From: Pradoshia eiseniae
GTDB taxonomy: Bacteria > Bacillota > Bacilli > Bacillales > Pradoshiaceae
Assembly: GCF_002946355.1 (NCBI RefSeq)
Contig: NZ_PKOZ01000001.1
Coordinates: 535,263 to 599,262 of the forward strand
Length of the DNA stretch: 64,000 nucleotides
Direction of reading: 5' to 3'
Under the pieces are notes generated by a model. It searched no databases. It was not told the DNA's origin and worked only from the letters and a program-made list of their open reading frames with translations. Positions within the stretch are counted from its first letter, which is position 1. Every line of letters starts with the position of its first letter. The position numbers were made by a program, and so were the translations under genes. Positions 17,152-25,690 of the stretch are shown here, one piece after another.

Positions 17152-17793
17152 TTACGGTCTTAAATAATCCAGGAAGACGCGCTTCATGATGATTAATTGT
17201 TCCTCAGAAGTAAGCTCAGGTGCTGGCAGTTTCTCGTTTCCTTTTAGGGAAAGCTTGAATGTAAATACGGAGAAATTACTTAGAATGGTAGATAATATTT
17301 GAGCTGTACTCAGCTCCTGCTTGATGGTCCCGTCGTTTTTGTGCTTATCAATCATGCGAGTGAATACGATGGATATCTCATCCCGCATTTCGTAGTACAT
17401 GTCGAGGTCATCAAATGAATCAATGGCGACGGCCTTATAGTTGATGAAATTATCGAGCAGCTTAGGCAAGGCACCCTCATCTTCGGACATTTGGTTAATA
17501 AAGAAATCCATGACGGCTGTCATCATTTCCATGCAGGAGGAAGTTTGTTGCTCAATCTCCTTTAAGGCATCCATCAGGATTTGCAGTTTGGCCGTTGCGA
17601 CAGTCTGGATAATGATCTCCTTCTTCGGGAAGTAACGGAATAATGTCGCAATCCCAATATCGGCTTCCTTTGCAATCTCGTCCATTGTCGTATTATCGAT
17701 ACCTTTATGAAGAAACAGTTTCTCGGCCGCAGCCAATATGGTTTCTTTTCTTTTTTTCTTCGCTAGTTCTCTATTGCTTAAATGGCTGGCCAT
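17152..17793 (-). CDS. TetR/AcrR-family transcriptional regulator
   Basis: A 213-residue repressor-type protein. The N-terminal helix-turn-helix is clear (KETILAAAEKLFLHKGIDNTTMDEIAKEADIGIATLFRYFPKKE, residues about 17-60), followed by an all-helical ligand-binding domain. GAGGTGA precedes the ATG. It is divergent from the FAD oxidoreductase gene. A perfect 12-bp inverted repeat in the shared 220-bp intergenic region is the likely operator, so it probably controls the FAD/SRPBCC pair and itself. The inducer is unknown; a hydrophobic substrate of the neighbour is a fair guess. Confidence 0.88.
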   Translation of the reverse strand: MASHLSNRELAKKKRKETILAAAEKLFLHKGIDNTTMDEIAKEADIGIATLFRYFPKKEIIIQTVATAKLQILMDALKEIEQQTSSCMEMMTAVMDFFINQMSEDEGALPKLLDNFINYKAVAIDSFDDLDMYYEMRDEISIVFTRMIDKHKNDGTIKQELSTAQILSTILSNFSVFTFKLSLKGNEKLPAPELTSEEQLIIMKRVFLDYLRP

Positions 17794-17865
17794 TTCATTA
17801 TCACCTCATACTATTGTCCACGATATAAACCTTATCATAAACTTGAATTTTTCTAAAATAAAAAA

Positions 17866-17887
17866 TTGTAAGCGAATTATTTTACAA
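17866..17887. promoter_or_regulatory. Secondary inverted repeat in the tetR-type intergenic region
   Basis: TTGTAA (17866-17871) and TTACAA (17882-17887) form a short inverted repeat with a 10-base spacer. It could be a second regulator site; support is weak. Confidence 0.35.
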
Positions 17888-17917
17888 GCTAATAAATCTT
17901 TTGGTAGGATGTAAATG

Positions 17918-17942
17918 AAAATGATAGTTGAACTATCATTTT
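17918..17942. promoter_or_regulatory. Perfect palindromic operator for the TetR-type regulator
   Basis: AAAATGATAGTT (17918-17929), central G, AACTATCATTTT (17931-17942). All 12 positions pair. It lies 73 bases before the FAD oxidoreductase start. Size and symmetry fit TetR-family sites. Confidence 0.8.
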
Positions 17943-18014
17943 ATGGAAACGACCATTTAGGGAGTTAGTTTCTGCAGGATTGTCATCATACTTACATTTA
18001 GGAGGAGAACGGCT

Positions 18015-19643
18015 ATGCCAGCGAGAAAACCAGAGAAATGGAACCGCGAAGTTGACGTTGTGGTCATGGGCACAGGCGGTGCGGCCTTAACAGCTGCCAT
18101 CACGGCGCATGATCAGGGGTTAAAAGTACTAGTTTTAGAGAAAACACATCAAATCGGCGGAACAACAGCCTTCTCGGGCGGGGTACCTTGGATTCCAATG
18201 AATCGTTATATGAAGGAAAAGGGTATTGAGGATACTCGAGAAGATGCCTTGAAATACATTCGCAGAATCACAGGAGGAAAAGAACCAGATCCTGAGCTGC
18301 TTGAAGTATATGTTGATAACGCTTACAAAGCGATTGACTATTTGCATGAAAATACACCAGTCCGTTTTGCTGTACCGGAAAACTATCCAGAGTATTATGG
18401 ATATTTCGAAGGCACAAAGGCAGGCCGCTCTCTTGACCCGCTGCCATATGACATGAACGAAATCGGAGAATACGGCGCTTTAATCCGTAATAACCCGACA
18501 TTCCCTCCTTTAACGCTTGAAGAGGGCGGAGCAAAGGGCGGAATCGACTTCATGAAGATTGCCGAGCGGATGGAAAATAATATCGTTACAATGGGACGTT
18601 CCTTGATTGCCTCCATGGTGAAAGGCTGCCTTGACCGCGGTATTGAAATCATTTTGGAAACACCAGGGAAAGAGCTTGTCTTGAACGATGAGGGAGACGT
18701 AATCGGCCTTGTTGCAGAGCAAGGAGATGAAAAAATCTACATCGGCACATCCAAAGGGGTTATCATGGGCTCTGGCGGATTCGAATGGAATAAAGAATTG
18801 ATCAAGACTTTCTTAAAAGGCGAAATCACGCACCCGCTTACTCCTTGGGGCAATGAGGGAGACGGGCTGATCATGGCGATGGAAGCAGGCGCAGCCTTGG
18901 GTAATATGAGTGAAGCATGGTGGTATCCAGCGATGCAGGATCCAACCTTTGAATATGAAGATCGCGTCATGAACCAATTGGGCGGCAGCGGACGTTTCGG
19001 CCCTAACAGCATCTTCGTCAACAGTAAAGGTAAACGCTTCGTTCATGAAGGTTCTACCTATAATGATCTACCAAAAGCATTCCATCATTATGACCCAGTC
19101 AATGTGGAGTGGCCAAACGAGAAGAACAACTGGATGGTCTTTGACCAGCAGATGAAGGACCGTACGATGATCATCACGATGATGCCTGGTGAAGAGGCTC
19201 CTGAATGGGTACCACAGGCTGAAAGCATCCGTGAATTGGCAGAGAAAATCAATATTGATGCAGATGCGCTTGAAGCAACGGTTAACCGCTGGAACGAACA
19301 GGTTGAAGCAGGAGAGGATACTGACTTCCACCGCGGGACAACCTTCTTTGAAGGACTCGAAATTGGCGGAGGAACACCAGAGAGAAACCTTGGCAAGATT
19401 GAAAAGGCACCATTCTATGCCGTTCCTGTCTACTACGGTTCATTAGGAACGAATGGCGGACCGCGCATTAATGAGAATGGCCAAGTGCTTAATCACCGCG
19501 GCAAAGCTATTAAAGGATTGTATGCAGCCGGAAACGCAGCAATGGGTATCTTTGGACAATCATATGTGAGTGCTGGCGGAACAATTGGACCAGCTATCAC
19601 ATTCGGCTATCTTGCCGGCTTAGCGATTGGCAAAGCAGAGTAA
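18015..19643 (+). CDS. FAD-dependent oxidoreductase, KstD/fumarate reductase flavoprotein-like
   Basis: A 542-residue soluble flavoprotein. The N-terminal dinucleotide fold reads VDVVVMGTGGAALTAAITAHDQGLKVLVLEK (residues about 13-43), followed by GGTTAFSGGVPW. The C-terminal part (FYAVPVYYGSLGTNGGP and GLYAAGNAAMGIFGQSYVSAGGTIGPAITFGYLAG) resembles 3-ketosteroid delta1-dehydrogenases and fumarate reductase flavoproteins. It lacks a heme or secretion domain. It probably removes or adds hydrogen across a C-C bond of a hydrophobic ring or enone substrate, with an unknown electron acceptor. AGGAGG precedes the ATG. It is followed after about 50 bases by an SRPBCC gene and controlled by a divergent TetR-type gene. 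Confidence 0.82.
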   Translation: MPARKPEKWNREVDVVVMGTGGAALTAAITAHDQGLKVLVLEKTHQIGGTTAFSGGVPWIPMNRYMKEKGIEDTREDALKYIRRITGGKEPDPELLEVYVDNAYKAIDYLHENTPVRFAVPENYPEYYGYFEGTKAGRSLDPLPYDMNEIGEYGALIRNNPTFPPLTLEEGGAKGGIDFMKIAERMENNIVTMGRSLIASMVKGCLDRGIEIILETPGKELVLNDEGDVIGLVAEQGDEKIYIGTSKGVIMGSGGFEWNKELIKTFLKGEITHPLTPWGNEGDGLIMAMEAGAALGNMSEAWWYPAMQDPTFEYEDRVMNQLGGSGRFGPNSIFVNSKGKRFVHEGSTYNDLPKAFHHYDPVNVEWPNEKNNWMVFDQQMKDRTMIITMMPGEEAPEWVPQAESIRELAEKINIDADALEATVNRWNEQVEAGEDTDFHRGTTFFEGLEIGGGTPERNLGKIEKAPFYAVPVYYGSLGTNGGPRINENGQVLNHRGKAIKGLYAAGNAAMGIFGQSYVSAGGTIGPAITFGYLAGLAIGKAE

Positions 19644-19691
19644 CCAAGGGAAAGAAGTTAACTAAACCATTATAAAAAGGGGACATTTCAC

Positions 19692-20147
19692 ATGCCAGCA
19701 GGAACACATACAGTACAATTACCAGTAGGAATTCAGGAAATTTGGACATTCGTAAGCGATATGGACAAGTGGGCACCGCTTGTTCCGGGTTATATTGAGC
19801 ATGAGATTATTAATGAAAATGAATCTACTTGGGCGTTTAAGGGAGACCTAGGATTCATGAAGAAAACTGTCAAGCTGAAGATTGATATTACAGAGTGGAA
19901 AGAGCCGACAACTGTAACCTTTAATTTGAAAGGATTATCCGATAATTTTAAAGGCGGCGGCTACTTCCAGGCAGAAGCAATCGATGAGAATAATACAACC
20001 ATGACAGGCAATCTTGATATCACAGCAGGTGGCGCGATGGGACCTATGGTGAACTCTATCCTAAAGAACTTCGTTCCGAAAACAGCTGAAGAGCTGACTG
20101 TTGCAGTAGCTAATAAAATCAAAGAAGTTAATGGCGTTTCTATCTAA
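19692..20147 (+). CDS. CoxG-like SRPBCC-domain protein
   Basis: A 151-residue cytosolic protein of the SRPBCC (START-like) fold, CoxG subgroup: GIQEIWTFVSDMDKWAPLVPGYIEHEII at the start, a central beta sheet, and a long C-terminal helix (FVPKTAEELTVAVANKIKEVNG). The fold forms a hydrophobic pocket that binds lipids or polyketide-like molecules; CoxG proteins are also linked to molybdenum hydroxylases, but none is present here. Pairing with a KstD-like flavoprotein suggests it holds or delivers that enzyme's substrate (inference). AAGGGG precedes the ATG and a strong terminator follows. Confidence 0.78.
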   Translation: MPAGTHTVQLPVGIQEIWTFVSDMDKWAPLVPGYIEHEIINENESTWAFKGDLGFMKKTVKLKIDITEWKEPTTVTFNLKGLSDNFKGGGYFQAEAIDENNTTMTGNLDITAGGAMGPMVNSILKNFVPKTAEELTVAVANKIKEVNGVSI

Positions 20148-20162
20148 CCCATCAAACATATG

Positions 20163-20194
20163 ACCGAAGGCAATTTAGTGCCTTCGGTTTTCTT
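20163..20194 (+). terminator. Terminator of the FAD/SRPBCC operon
   Basis: ACCGAAGGCA pairs perfectly with TGCCTTCGGT around a six-base loop, followed by TTTCTTTT. Confidence 0.9.
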
Positions 20195-20340
20195 TTGACT
20201 GCATGCAGCTTTAGATTGCTGAGAAAGGACTTGCGTTGTCTTACCTATCCAGCAGAAGTTTTGGAACATGCGATTCCCTTCATCATTTTAGACAAATAAA
20301 AAAAGGACACCTGAATGAGGCATCCTTTGAAAGCTGATTT

Positions 20341-20568
20341 TTACCAAGGGAATATGACATAGCACGCACATGCAATGATCGCTAATGGTATATTGAAAAA
20401 TATATAAATATATTGTTTTTGTTTTACGGCGACAATGGTAGAAATAAGAGCAATGACAACGGCTAAAGGAATAGTGAATATAAAGAGGTCAAGATAAAAG
20501 ACATCAATATAAACAAGAGCTGTAATAATAGCGGTTATAATTGTCCATATAGCTGGATTTTTAAACAT
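20341..20568 (-). CDS. Small membrane protein of unknown function
   Basis: A 75-residue hydrophobic protein with two or three predicted membrane helices (IWTIITAIITALVYIDVFYLDLFIFTIPLAVVIAL and YIYIFFNIPLAIIACACYVIF) and one basic loop (VKQKQ). GGAGG sits properly before the ATG, which argues that it is real. I do not recognise the family. A weak AAAGGA/TCCTTT hairpin at 20303-20330 could end its transcript. It is isolated between two plus-strand operons. Confidence 0.6.
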   Translation of the reverse strand: MFKNPAIWTIITAIITALVYIDVFYLDLFIFTIPLAVVIALISTIVAVKQKQYIYIFFNIPLAIIACACYVIFPW

Positions 20569-20929
20569 GATATAGCCTCCTTGCTTTAAAACATATCTTA
20601 CTTTTTTAATATAATATAATACTGAAAATATTGTTTCAAGAGAAATCTGTATGAAAACAGCCTTCCTTTATTGATATTTTCATAATCCTCGAATTCATCG
20701 AATATTATCGTCTTTATGCTCCTAGTATCTACCTGAATTCCTTGCCCCTGCCAAGAGAAGATGCCACATTCCATCCTATTTCAAAAAACTATTATCTCAT
20801 CGCTATGTGAGAGACTGTTATTTCTTAATACTTGCTAACTAGTAAGAATAAATTGAATCTTTATACCTAATTTTCCAAAAAGACTGATTTTTTCTTGAAA
20901 AGATTGCAGGAAGTGGTAATGTATATAAA
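20569..20929. other. AT-rich gap before the iron operon
   Basis: About 360 bases with no convincing open frame or RNA structure. Its right end carries the promoter region of the siderophore operon, which includes a Fur box. Confidence 0.5.
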
Positions 20930-20944
20930 TGATAATGATTATCA
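20930..20944. promoter_or_regulatory. Fur box of the siderophore uptake operon
   Basis: TGATAATGATTATCA is a perfect 7-1-7 Bacillus Fur box, 45 bases before the start codon of the binding-protein gene. Confidence 0.92.
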
Positions 20945-20989
20945 ATATCACTATCAATACATATTATTTTGACAAAGGAGTTAGGGCAT

Positions 20990-21937
20990 ATGAAGAAATT
21001 TTGGAAGGTTGGGTTTACTGCTGCATTAGCACTCTTCTTAGCTGCATGTGGAGAGGACGAGGCTACAAGCGGCAAGTCGAAACAGGTTGAAGCGGAGCCA
21101 AAGGAGCATACCGTTACATATATGGACAAGGAGTATAAGGTGCCGGCTGAACCGACGATCGTGGCTGCGAGCCTTGAATCTATGGAAGACTTGGCTCTGT
21201 TAGGCGTGAAGCCGGCTGGAGCCCTTGCTGTGGGTGATGAGCTTCCTTCCTATTTAGCTGAGGACCTAGAAGGGGCTGAACTTATCGGTGATAAGAGACA
21301 GCCGAATTATGAGGCCATTCTTGGTTTGAATCCGGATATCATTCTTGGTACATCTAAATTTCAGGAAGATGTAAAAACACAGCTTGAGAAAATCGCGCCA
21401 ATGATGCCGATCTCCCATGTGTCAACCGACTGGGAAGCAAACTTAACAGCGGTTGCTGAGCTGACCGGTAAAGAGGATGAAGCAAAGAAGATTCTTGAGG
21501 ATTACAAGGCAGATGCCGCAAAAGTGAAGGATGCTGTCTCTGAATCAATGAAGGACAAAGAAGTGGTTGTCATACGCCTTCGTGCCGGCAATCTAATGAT
21601 CTATGGAACTGACTTATACTTAAACCCGGTATTATACACTGATCTTGGCTTTGCGGTTCCGGATGAAGTGGCTGCTGCAAAAGCACAGGAAGCAATCTCG
21701 CTTGAAAAATTAGCGGAAATGAATCCGGACTATATCTTCCTTCAGTTTGAAGAAAGCGAAAATGCGGATAAACCGGAAGCCTTAGACGAGCTTCAAAAGA
21801 ATGCGATTTGGAATGGGCTTGATGCCGTAAAAACTGATCAAGTTTTCGTCAATAGCGTTGAACCGCTCGCCCAAGGCGGAACAGCCTGGAGCAAGACAAA
21901 ATTCCTTGAAGCCGTTCAGCAAAACTTGAGCAAGTAA
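20990..21937 (+). CDS. Iron-siderophore ABC transporter substrate-binding lipoprotein
   Basis: A membrane-anchored binding protein (315 residues, PF01497-type fold) that captures ferric siderophores outside the membrane. The lipobox LAAC puts the lipidated cysteine at residue 20. The mature part shows the typical LESMEDLALLGVKPAGA... and NYEAILGLNPDIILG segments and a C-terminal QGGTAWSKTKFLEAV helix. ATG 20990 follows AAAGGAG. It is the first gene of a five-gene operon (binding protein, two permeases, ATPase, esterase) similar in content to feuABC-yusV-besA, which suggests a catecholate such as bacillibactin, though this is inferred. Confidence 0.92.
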   Translation: MKKFWKVGFTAALALFLAACGEDEATSGKSKQVEAEPKEHTVTYMDKEYKVPAEPTIVAASLESMEDLALLGVKPAGALAVGDELPSYLAEDLEGAELIGDKRQPNYEAILGLNPDIILGTSKFQEDVKTQLEKIAPMMPISHVSTDWEANLTAVAELTGKEDEAKKILEDYKADAAKVKDAVSESMKDKEVVVIRLRAGNLMIYGTDLYLNPVLYTDLGFAVPDEVAAAKAQEAISLEKLAEMNPDYIFLQFEESENADKPEALDELQKNAIWNGLDAVKTDQVFVNSVEPLAQGGTAWSKTKFLEAVQQNLSK

Positions 21938-22968
21938 TGATTACGGGTAAGGAAAAGAGTGCACAATGGAAGCCTGCCCAGCCTATAGCCATCCTCATTG
22001 TCGCTCCCTTCATTATGGTGGCGGTGGTCATCTTGTCTGTCCTTTATGGGGCAAAGGATATGAGCTTCTCGATTGTGCTTGATGCGATTCTGCATTACGA
22101 CCGGGAAAATGTCGACCATGCCATTATCGTGACCTCTAGGCTGCCAAGAGTATTGGCGGCCTTATTGGTTGGAGCGTTCTTGGCTATTTCGGGAGCTGTC
22201 ATGCAAGGGATGACCCGTAATTATCTTGCTTCGCCCTCTATCATGGGGGTTACCGATGGTTCTGCCTTCTTTATCACGATTGCGATGATCCTTTTGCCTG
22301 GAGCCTCCAATCTGACGATGATTATGCTGTCGATGGCAGGTTCTGCCTTTGGCGCTTTGATTGTCTTTGGTTTCGGTTCCCTGCTCCGGGGCGGCTTGTC
22401 CCCGGTGCGTCTCGCCATTATTGGGACGGTGATTGGAACATTCCTGAGTAGCCTGTCAGCATTGATGGCGACCTATTTCCAAATCTCACAGGACATTAGC
22501 TTCTGGTATAATGCCAAGCTTCATCAGGCAGATATGGACATGCTGCTTTTGGCCTTGCCGCTAGGACTCGTCGGGTTCATTCTCGCCTTGCTTCTGTCAG
22601 GTTCATTGACGATTCTCTCCCTTGGCGATGAGACGGCTGTTAGCTTGGGGCAGCGTACAACGGTCGTGAAGGCATTGGCGATGATTGCGGTCATCGCGAT
22701 GACTGGGACGGCTGTTGCGCTTGTCGGAAAGATTGGCTTTGTAGGACTAATCATTCCCCATATCACACGCTTTTTGGTTGGGGTTGATTATCGCTGGCTC
22801 ATTCCTTGTTCGGGCGTAATCGGGGCCATTTTTCTGGCCTGCTGTGATTTGGCCAGCCGCTTCATCAATTATCCATTTGAAACGCCGATTGGTGTCGTCA
22901 CAGCCATAATTGGTGTTCCGTTCTTCCTCTACTTAATTCGGACGAAGGGAGGAGGAAAGCATGCGTAA
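21937..22968 (+). CDS. Iron-siderophore ABC permease 1 (FecCD family)
   Basis: A 343-residue membrane permease of the FecCD/BtuC family with about ten helices. Family marks are SRLPRVLAALLVGAFLAISGAVMQGMTRNYLASPSIMGVTDG near the N-terminus, GKIGFVGLIIPHITRFLVG (the ATPase coupling region) and the C-terminal GVVTAIIGVPFFLYLI. The start codon overlaps the stop of the binding-protein gene (TAATG) and the stop overlaps the next permease, so the three genes are translationally coupled. Confidence 0.93.
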   Translation: MITGKEKSAQWKPAQPIAILIVAPFIMVAVVILSVLYGAKDMSFSIVLDAILHYDRENVDHAIIVTSRLPRVLAALLVGAFLAISGAVMQGMTRNYLASPSIMGVTDGSAFFITIAMILLPGASNLTMIMLSMAGSAFGALIVFGFGSLLRGGLSPVRLAIIGTVIGTFLSSLSALMATYFQISQDISFWYNAKLHQADMDMLLLALPLGLVGFILALLLSGSLTILSLGDETAVSLGQRTTVVKALAMIAVIAMTGTAVALVGKIGFVGLIIPHITRFLVGVDYRWLIPCSGVIGAIFLACCDLASRFINYPFETPIGVVTAIIGVPFFLYLIRTKGGGKHA

Positions 22969-23977
22969 GAAGAAGCGTCTGTTTGGTACGCTGTCTGTCT
23001 TTGCCCTTTTAATTGTGGTGACAATCTATATCAGCTTAACGAATGGGGCATTTGATATGACTGTCGGTGAGGTGGTTGGGACATTGCTCGGTACCAATGA
23101 TGACCCGAGGTTCGAACTGATTATCTTTGATTTTCGGCTCCCGAGGATTGTGATTGCCGCGCTCGTTGGCATGGGTCTCGGGGTGGCAGGGACGGTCATT
23201 CAGGGGATTACCCGCAATGGGCTTGCTGATTCTGGCATCCTTGGCATTAATGCTGGAGCAGGAGCGGCCATTGTCATCTTTATGTTCTTCTTTCAAGGGC
23301 AGATAAGTGATCTTGGCACAATGGGCATTATGTTGCAGCCTATATTCGGCCTTGTCGGAGGGTTAATCGCTGCCTTGACGATTTATTTCTTCTCTTTTAA
23401 AGGGGGAAGGCTTGATACAGAGCGCCTTTTGCTGACGGGCATCGCAATTGGATCCGGGTTTGGGGCACTGTCCTTATATTTGTCCTTGAAGATGAAGTCG
23501 GCTGATTTTGAAATGGCGACGGTATGGATTTCTGGGAGCATTTATAATGCGAATTGGATTTATATTTTGTCGATGCTGCCTTGGCTCCTTATCTTGGTGC
23601 CAGTGGTTTTCCAGAAGGCGCATCTGCTTGATTTGTTCCAGCTCGAGGAAGCAACCGTAACGAGCATCGGTGTCAAGGTCGAGCGTGAAAAGTCTATTCT
23701 GCTGCTGGCAAGCATCGGGATCATCAGCAGCTGTGTATCCGTATCCGGAAGCATATCGTTCATCGGGCTTATGGCACCGCATATCGCAAGAAGCCTGGTC
23801 GGAACAAGGCACCGGTCTATCATTCCAGTGAGCGGCGCCGTTGGGATGCTCTTGGTGCTCATCGCTGACTTTATCGCGAAAACGGCTTTCGCGCCCAATG
23901 AAATTCCGGTGGGAATTGTCGTCTCCATAATTGGTGTGCCCTATTTTCTGTATTTACTCGTGAAAAGGAAGCAATAG
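22961..23977 (+). CDS. Iron-siderophore ABC permease 2 (FecCD family)
   Basis: The second half of the heterodimeric channel, 338 residues, again FecCD type: FRLPRIVIAALVGMGLGVAGTVIQGITRNGLADSGILGINAGAG, then SGSISFIGLMAPHIARSLVG, then GIVVSIIGVPYFLYLL. It begins inside the end of the preceding permease gene (8-base overlap) and is followed by the ATPase gene after 13 bases. Confidence 0.93.
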   Translation: MRKKKRLFGTLSVFALLIVVTIYISLTNGAFDMTVGEVVGTLLGTNDDPRFELIIFDFRLPRIVIAALVGMGLGVAGTVIQGITRNGLADSGILGINAGAGAAIVIFMFFFQGQISDLGTMGIMLQPIFGLVGGLIAALTIYFFSFKGGRLDTERLLLTGIAIGSGFGALSLYLSLKMKSADFEMATVWISGSIYNANWIYILSMLPWLLILVPVVFQKAHLLDLFQLEEATVTSIGVKVEREKSILLLASIGIISSCVSVSGSISFIGLMAPHIARSLVGTRHRSIIPVSGAVGMLLVLIADFIAKTAFAPNEIPVGIVVSIIGVPYFLYLLVKRKQ

Positions 23978-23990
23978 GAGGGAAGCGTAT

Positions 23991-24812
23991 ATGGCAACTA
24001 TATTATCGGTCGAACAATTAGAGGCCCGTTATGAGGAACGAACGGTCTTCCGTGACCTGTGCCTTTCTATTAATGAAGGAAGCATAACAACCATTATCGG
24101 TCCAAATGGCTGCGGAAAATCCACTCTGCTGAAAGCAATGGGGCGAATCCTGAGACCAAAGTCCGGCAAGGTATTCCTGCTTGGGAAGAACCTGAGTCAG
24201 ATGGCGACAAAGGATATTGCAAAGAAGCTTGCCTTATTGTCACAAAACCCGACCGCGCCTTCCGAGCTAAAGGTGGAGGAGCTCATATCCTATGGAAGAT
24301 ACCCGCATCAAAAGAGGGGGCATAGGCTCACCTCAGCTGACTGGAAAGTGATTGAATGGGCGATGGAGGTCACGAAAACAACAGCCTTCCGTTCGCGGGA
24401 ATTGGATCAATTATCGGGCGGGCAAAGGCAGAAGGTTTGGCTTGCCATGGCCCTCGCCCAAGAGACCGATTTGCTCCTATTGGATGAACCGACCACCTAT
24501 TTGGATATGGCCCATCAGCTTGATGTTCTTAAAAACGTCCGGAGATTAAATCAGAAGCATGCCTGCACAGTCGTCATGGTGCTTCATGACATCAATCACG
24601 CTGCCCGTTTCTCCGATCAGCTCGTTGCGATGAAGGAAGGTCAAATTAAGGCAATTGGCAAGCCGGAGGAAATTATGACTTCTCATGTGCTGCGGGATGT
24701 CTTTGATATTGATGCGCGCATCATCAAGGATCCCTATGATGGTGTCCCTGTCTGCTTGGGATATGACAGTGTGACGGATGAAACAATCTATAAGGAAATC
24801 TTATCGAACTAG
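23991..24812 (+). CDS. Iron-siderophore ABC transporter ATP-binding protein
   Basis: The 273-residue ATPase of the importer. Walker A GPNGCGKST at residues 37-45, signature LSGGQRQK near residue 140, Walker B LLLLDEPTTYLD, and the H-loop VLHDINHAARF. Having its own dedicated ATPase differs from B. subtilis feuABC, which borrows YusV from elsewhere. GGAGGG precedes the ATG. Confidence 0.94.
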   Translation: MATILSVEQLEARYEERTVFRDLCLSINEGSITTIIGPNGCGKSTLLKAMGRILRPKSGKVFLLGKNLSQMATKDIAKKLALLSQNPTAPSELKVEELISYGRYPHQKRGHRLTSADWKVIEWAMEVTKTTAFRSRELDQLSGGQRQKVWLAMALAQETDLLLLDEPTTYLDMAHQLDVLKNVRRLNQKHACTVVMVLHDINHAARFSDQLVAMKEGQIKAIGKPEEIMTSHVLRDVFDIDARIIKDPYDGVPVCLGYDSVTDETIYKEILSN

Positions 24813-24829
24813 AAAGGCAGGGGAAGGGA

Positions 24830-25588
24830 ATGCGACATACAGAGCAGCATGGCATAGATGATTATGAGCTATTTCTATACAAGCCAGACACAACGCCGCC
24901 TCCAGAGGGCTTTCCGGTTATTTATGTGCTTGATGGAAATGCGTATTTCCGTACGGTAGCCGATATCGTTTCCCTTCAGGCGAGACGGTATGAAAAGACA
25001 GGAGTAGGACCAGCAATTGTGTGTGCGGTTGGCTATCCTGGAGATCTTCCGTTCCATCCAAGACGTTTTTGGGATTATACACCTAAGAAGGATTCGCTGA
25101 ATATGCCAACGAGACCAAATGGACTGCCATGGCCAGAATCAGGCGGTGCGGAGGATTTTCTTCGTACGTTGGAGGAGGTTATTAAGCCATTTGTGGAAGC
25201 TCGCTACCCGGTAAATCGACTGGAGCAAACACTTTTTGGCCATTCACTTGGAGGCCTTTTTACGGTCTATGCGCTTTTTGCGAAGCCGGGTGCCTATCAA
25301 AATTATATGGCAATCAGCCCGTCACTTTGGTGGAACCGCCGCTTGATGCAAGGGCTTGAGCAGGACTTCTTAAGCCAATCTATGATTGATGCTCAGCGTC
25401 TTTTTGTGGCTGTCGGATCTGAGGAGAAGGAGCGTATAAGGCAGGATGCAGAGGACCTGTATGCAAGGCTGCAGGATTCCGGCAAGATTCGGGCGGCATT
25501 TATCGAAGCTCCTGGTGAAAATCATATCTCGGTTGTGCCGACTGTGCTAAGCAGGGCGCTGCGCTATATTAATAGAGAAAATGGATAA
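24830..25588 (+). CDS. Siderophore esterase (BesA/IroE-like alpha/beta hydrolase)
   Basis: A 252-residue cytosolic hydrolase of the Fes/BesA/IroE family, which opens trilactone siderophores after uptake so that iron can be released. The nucleophile elbow is FGHSLGG (Ser139), SPSLWWN follows as in family members, and the catalytic His is in GENHIS near residue 230. No signal peptide is visible. Being last in a Fur-controlled uptake operon supports the role; the exact siderophore is inferred. Confidence 0.85.
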   Translation: MRHTEQHGIDDYELFLYKPDTTPPPEGFPVIYVLDGNAYFRTVADIVSLQARRYEKTGVGPAIVCAVGYPGDLPFHPRRFWDYTPKKDSLNMPTRPNGLPWPESGGAEDFLRTLEEVIKPFVEARYPVNRLEQTLFGHSLGGLFTVYALFAKPGAYQNYMAISPSLWWNRRLMQGLEQDFLSQSMIDAQRLFVAVGSEEKERIRQDAEDLYARLQDSGKIRAAFIEAPGENHISVVPTVLSRALRYINRENG

Positions 25589-25690
25589 GGCTCTCTTAAA
25601 TGGAGGGTCTTATTTCATTTTTGGAAAAGGGAATTTCAACCCTTAGGGGGAATAGTATTTAGGTAGAGTGAGAAAAAAGGAGGGAGTTCA

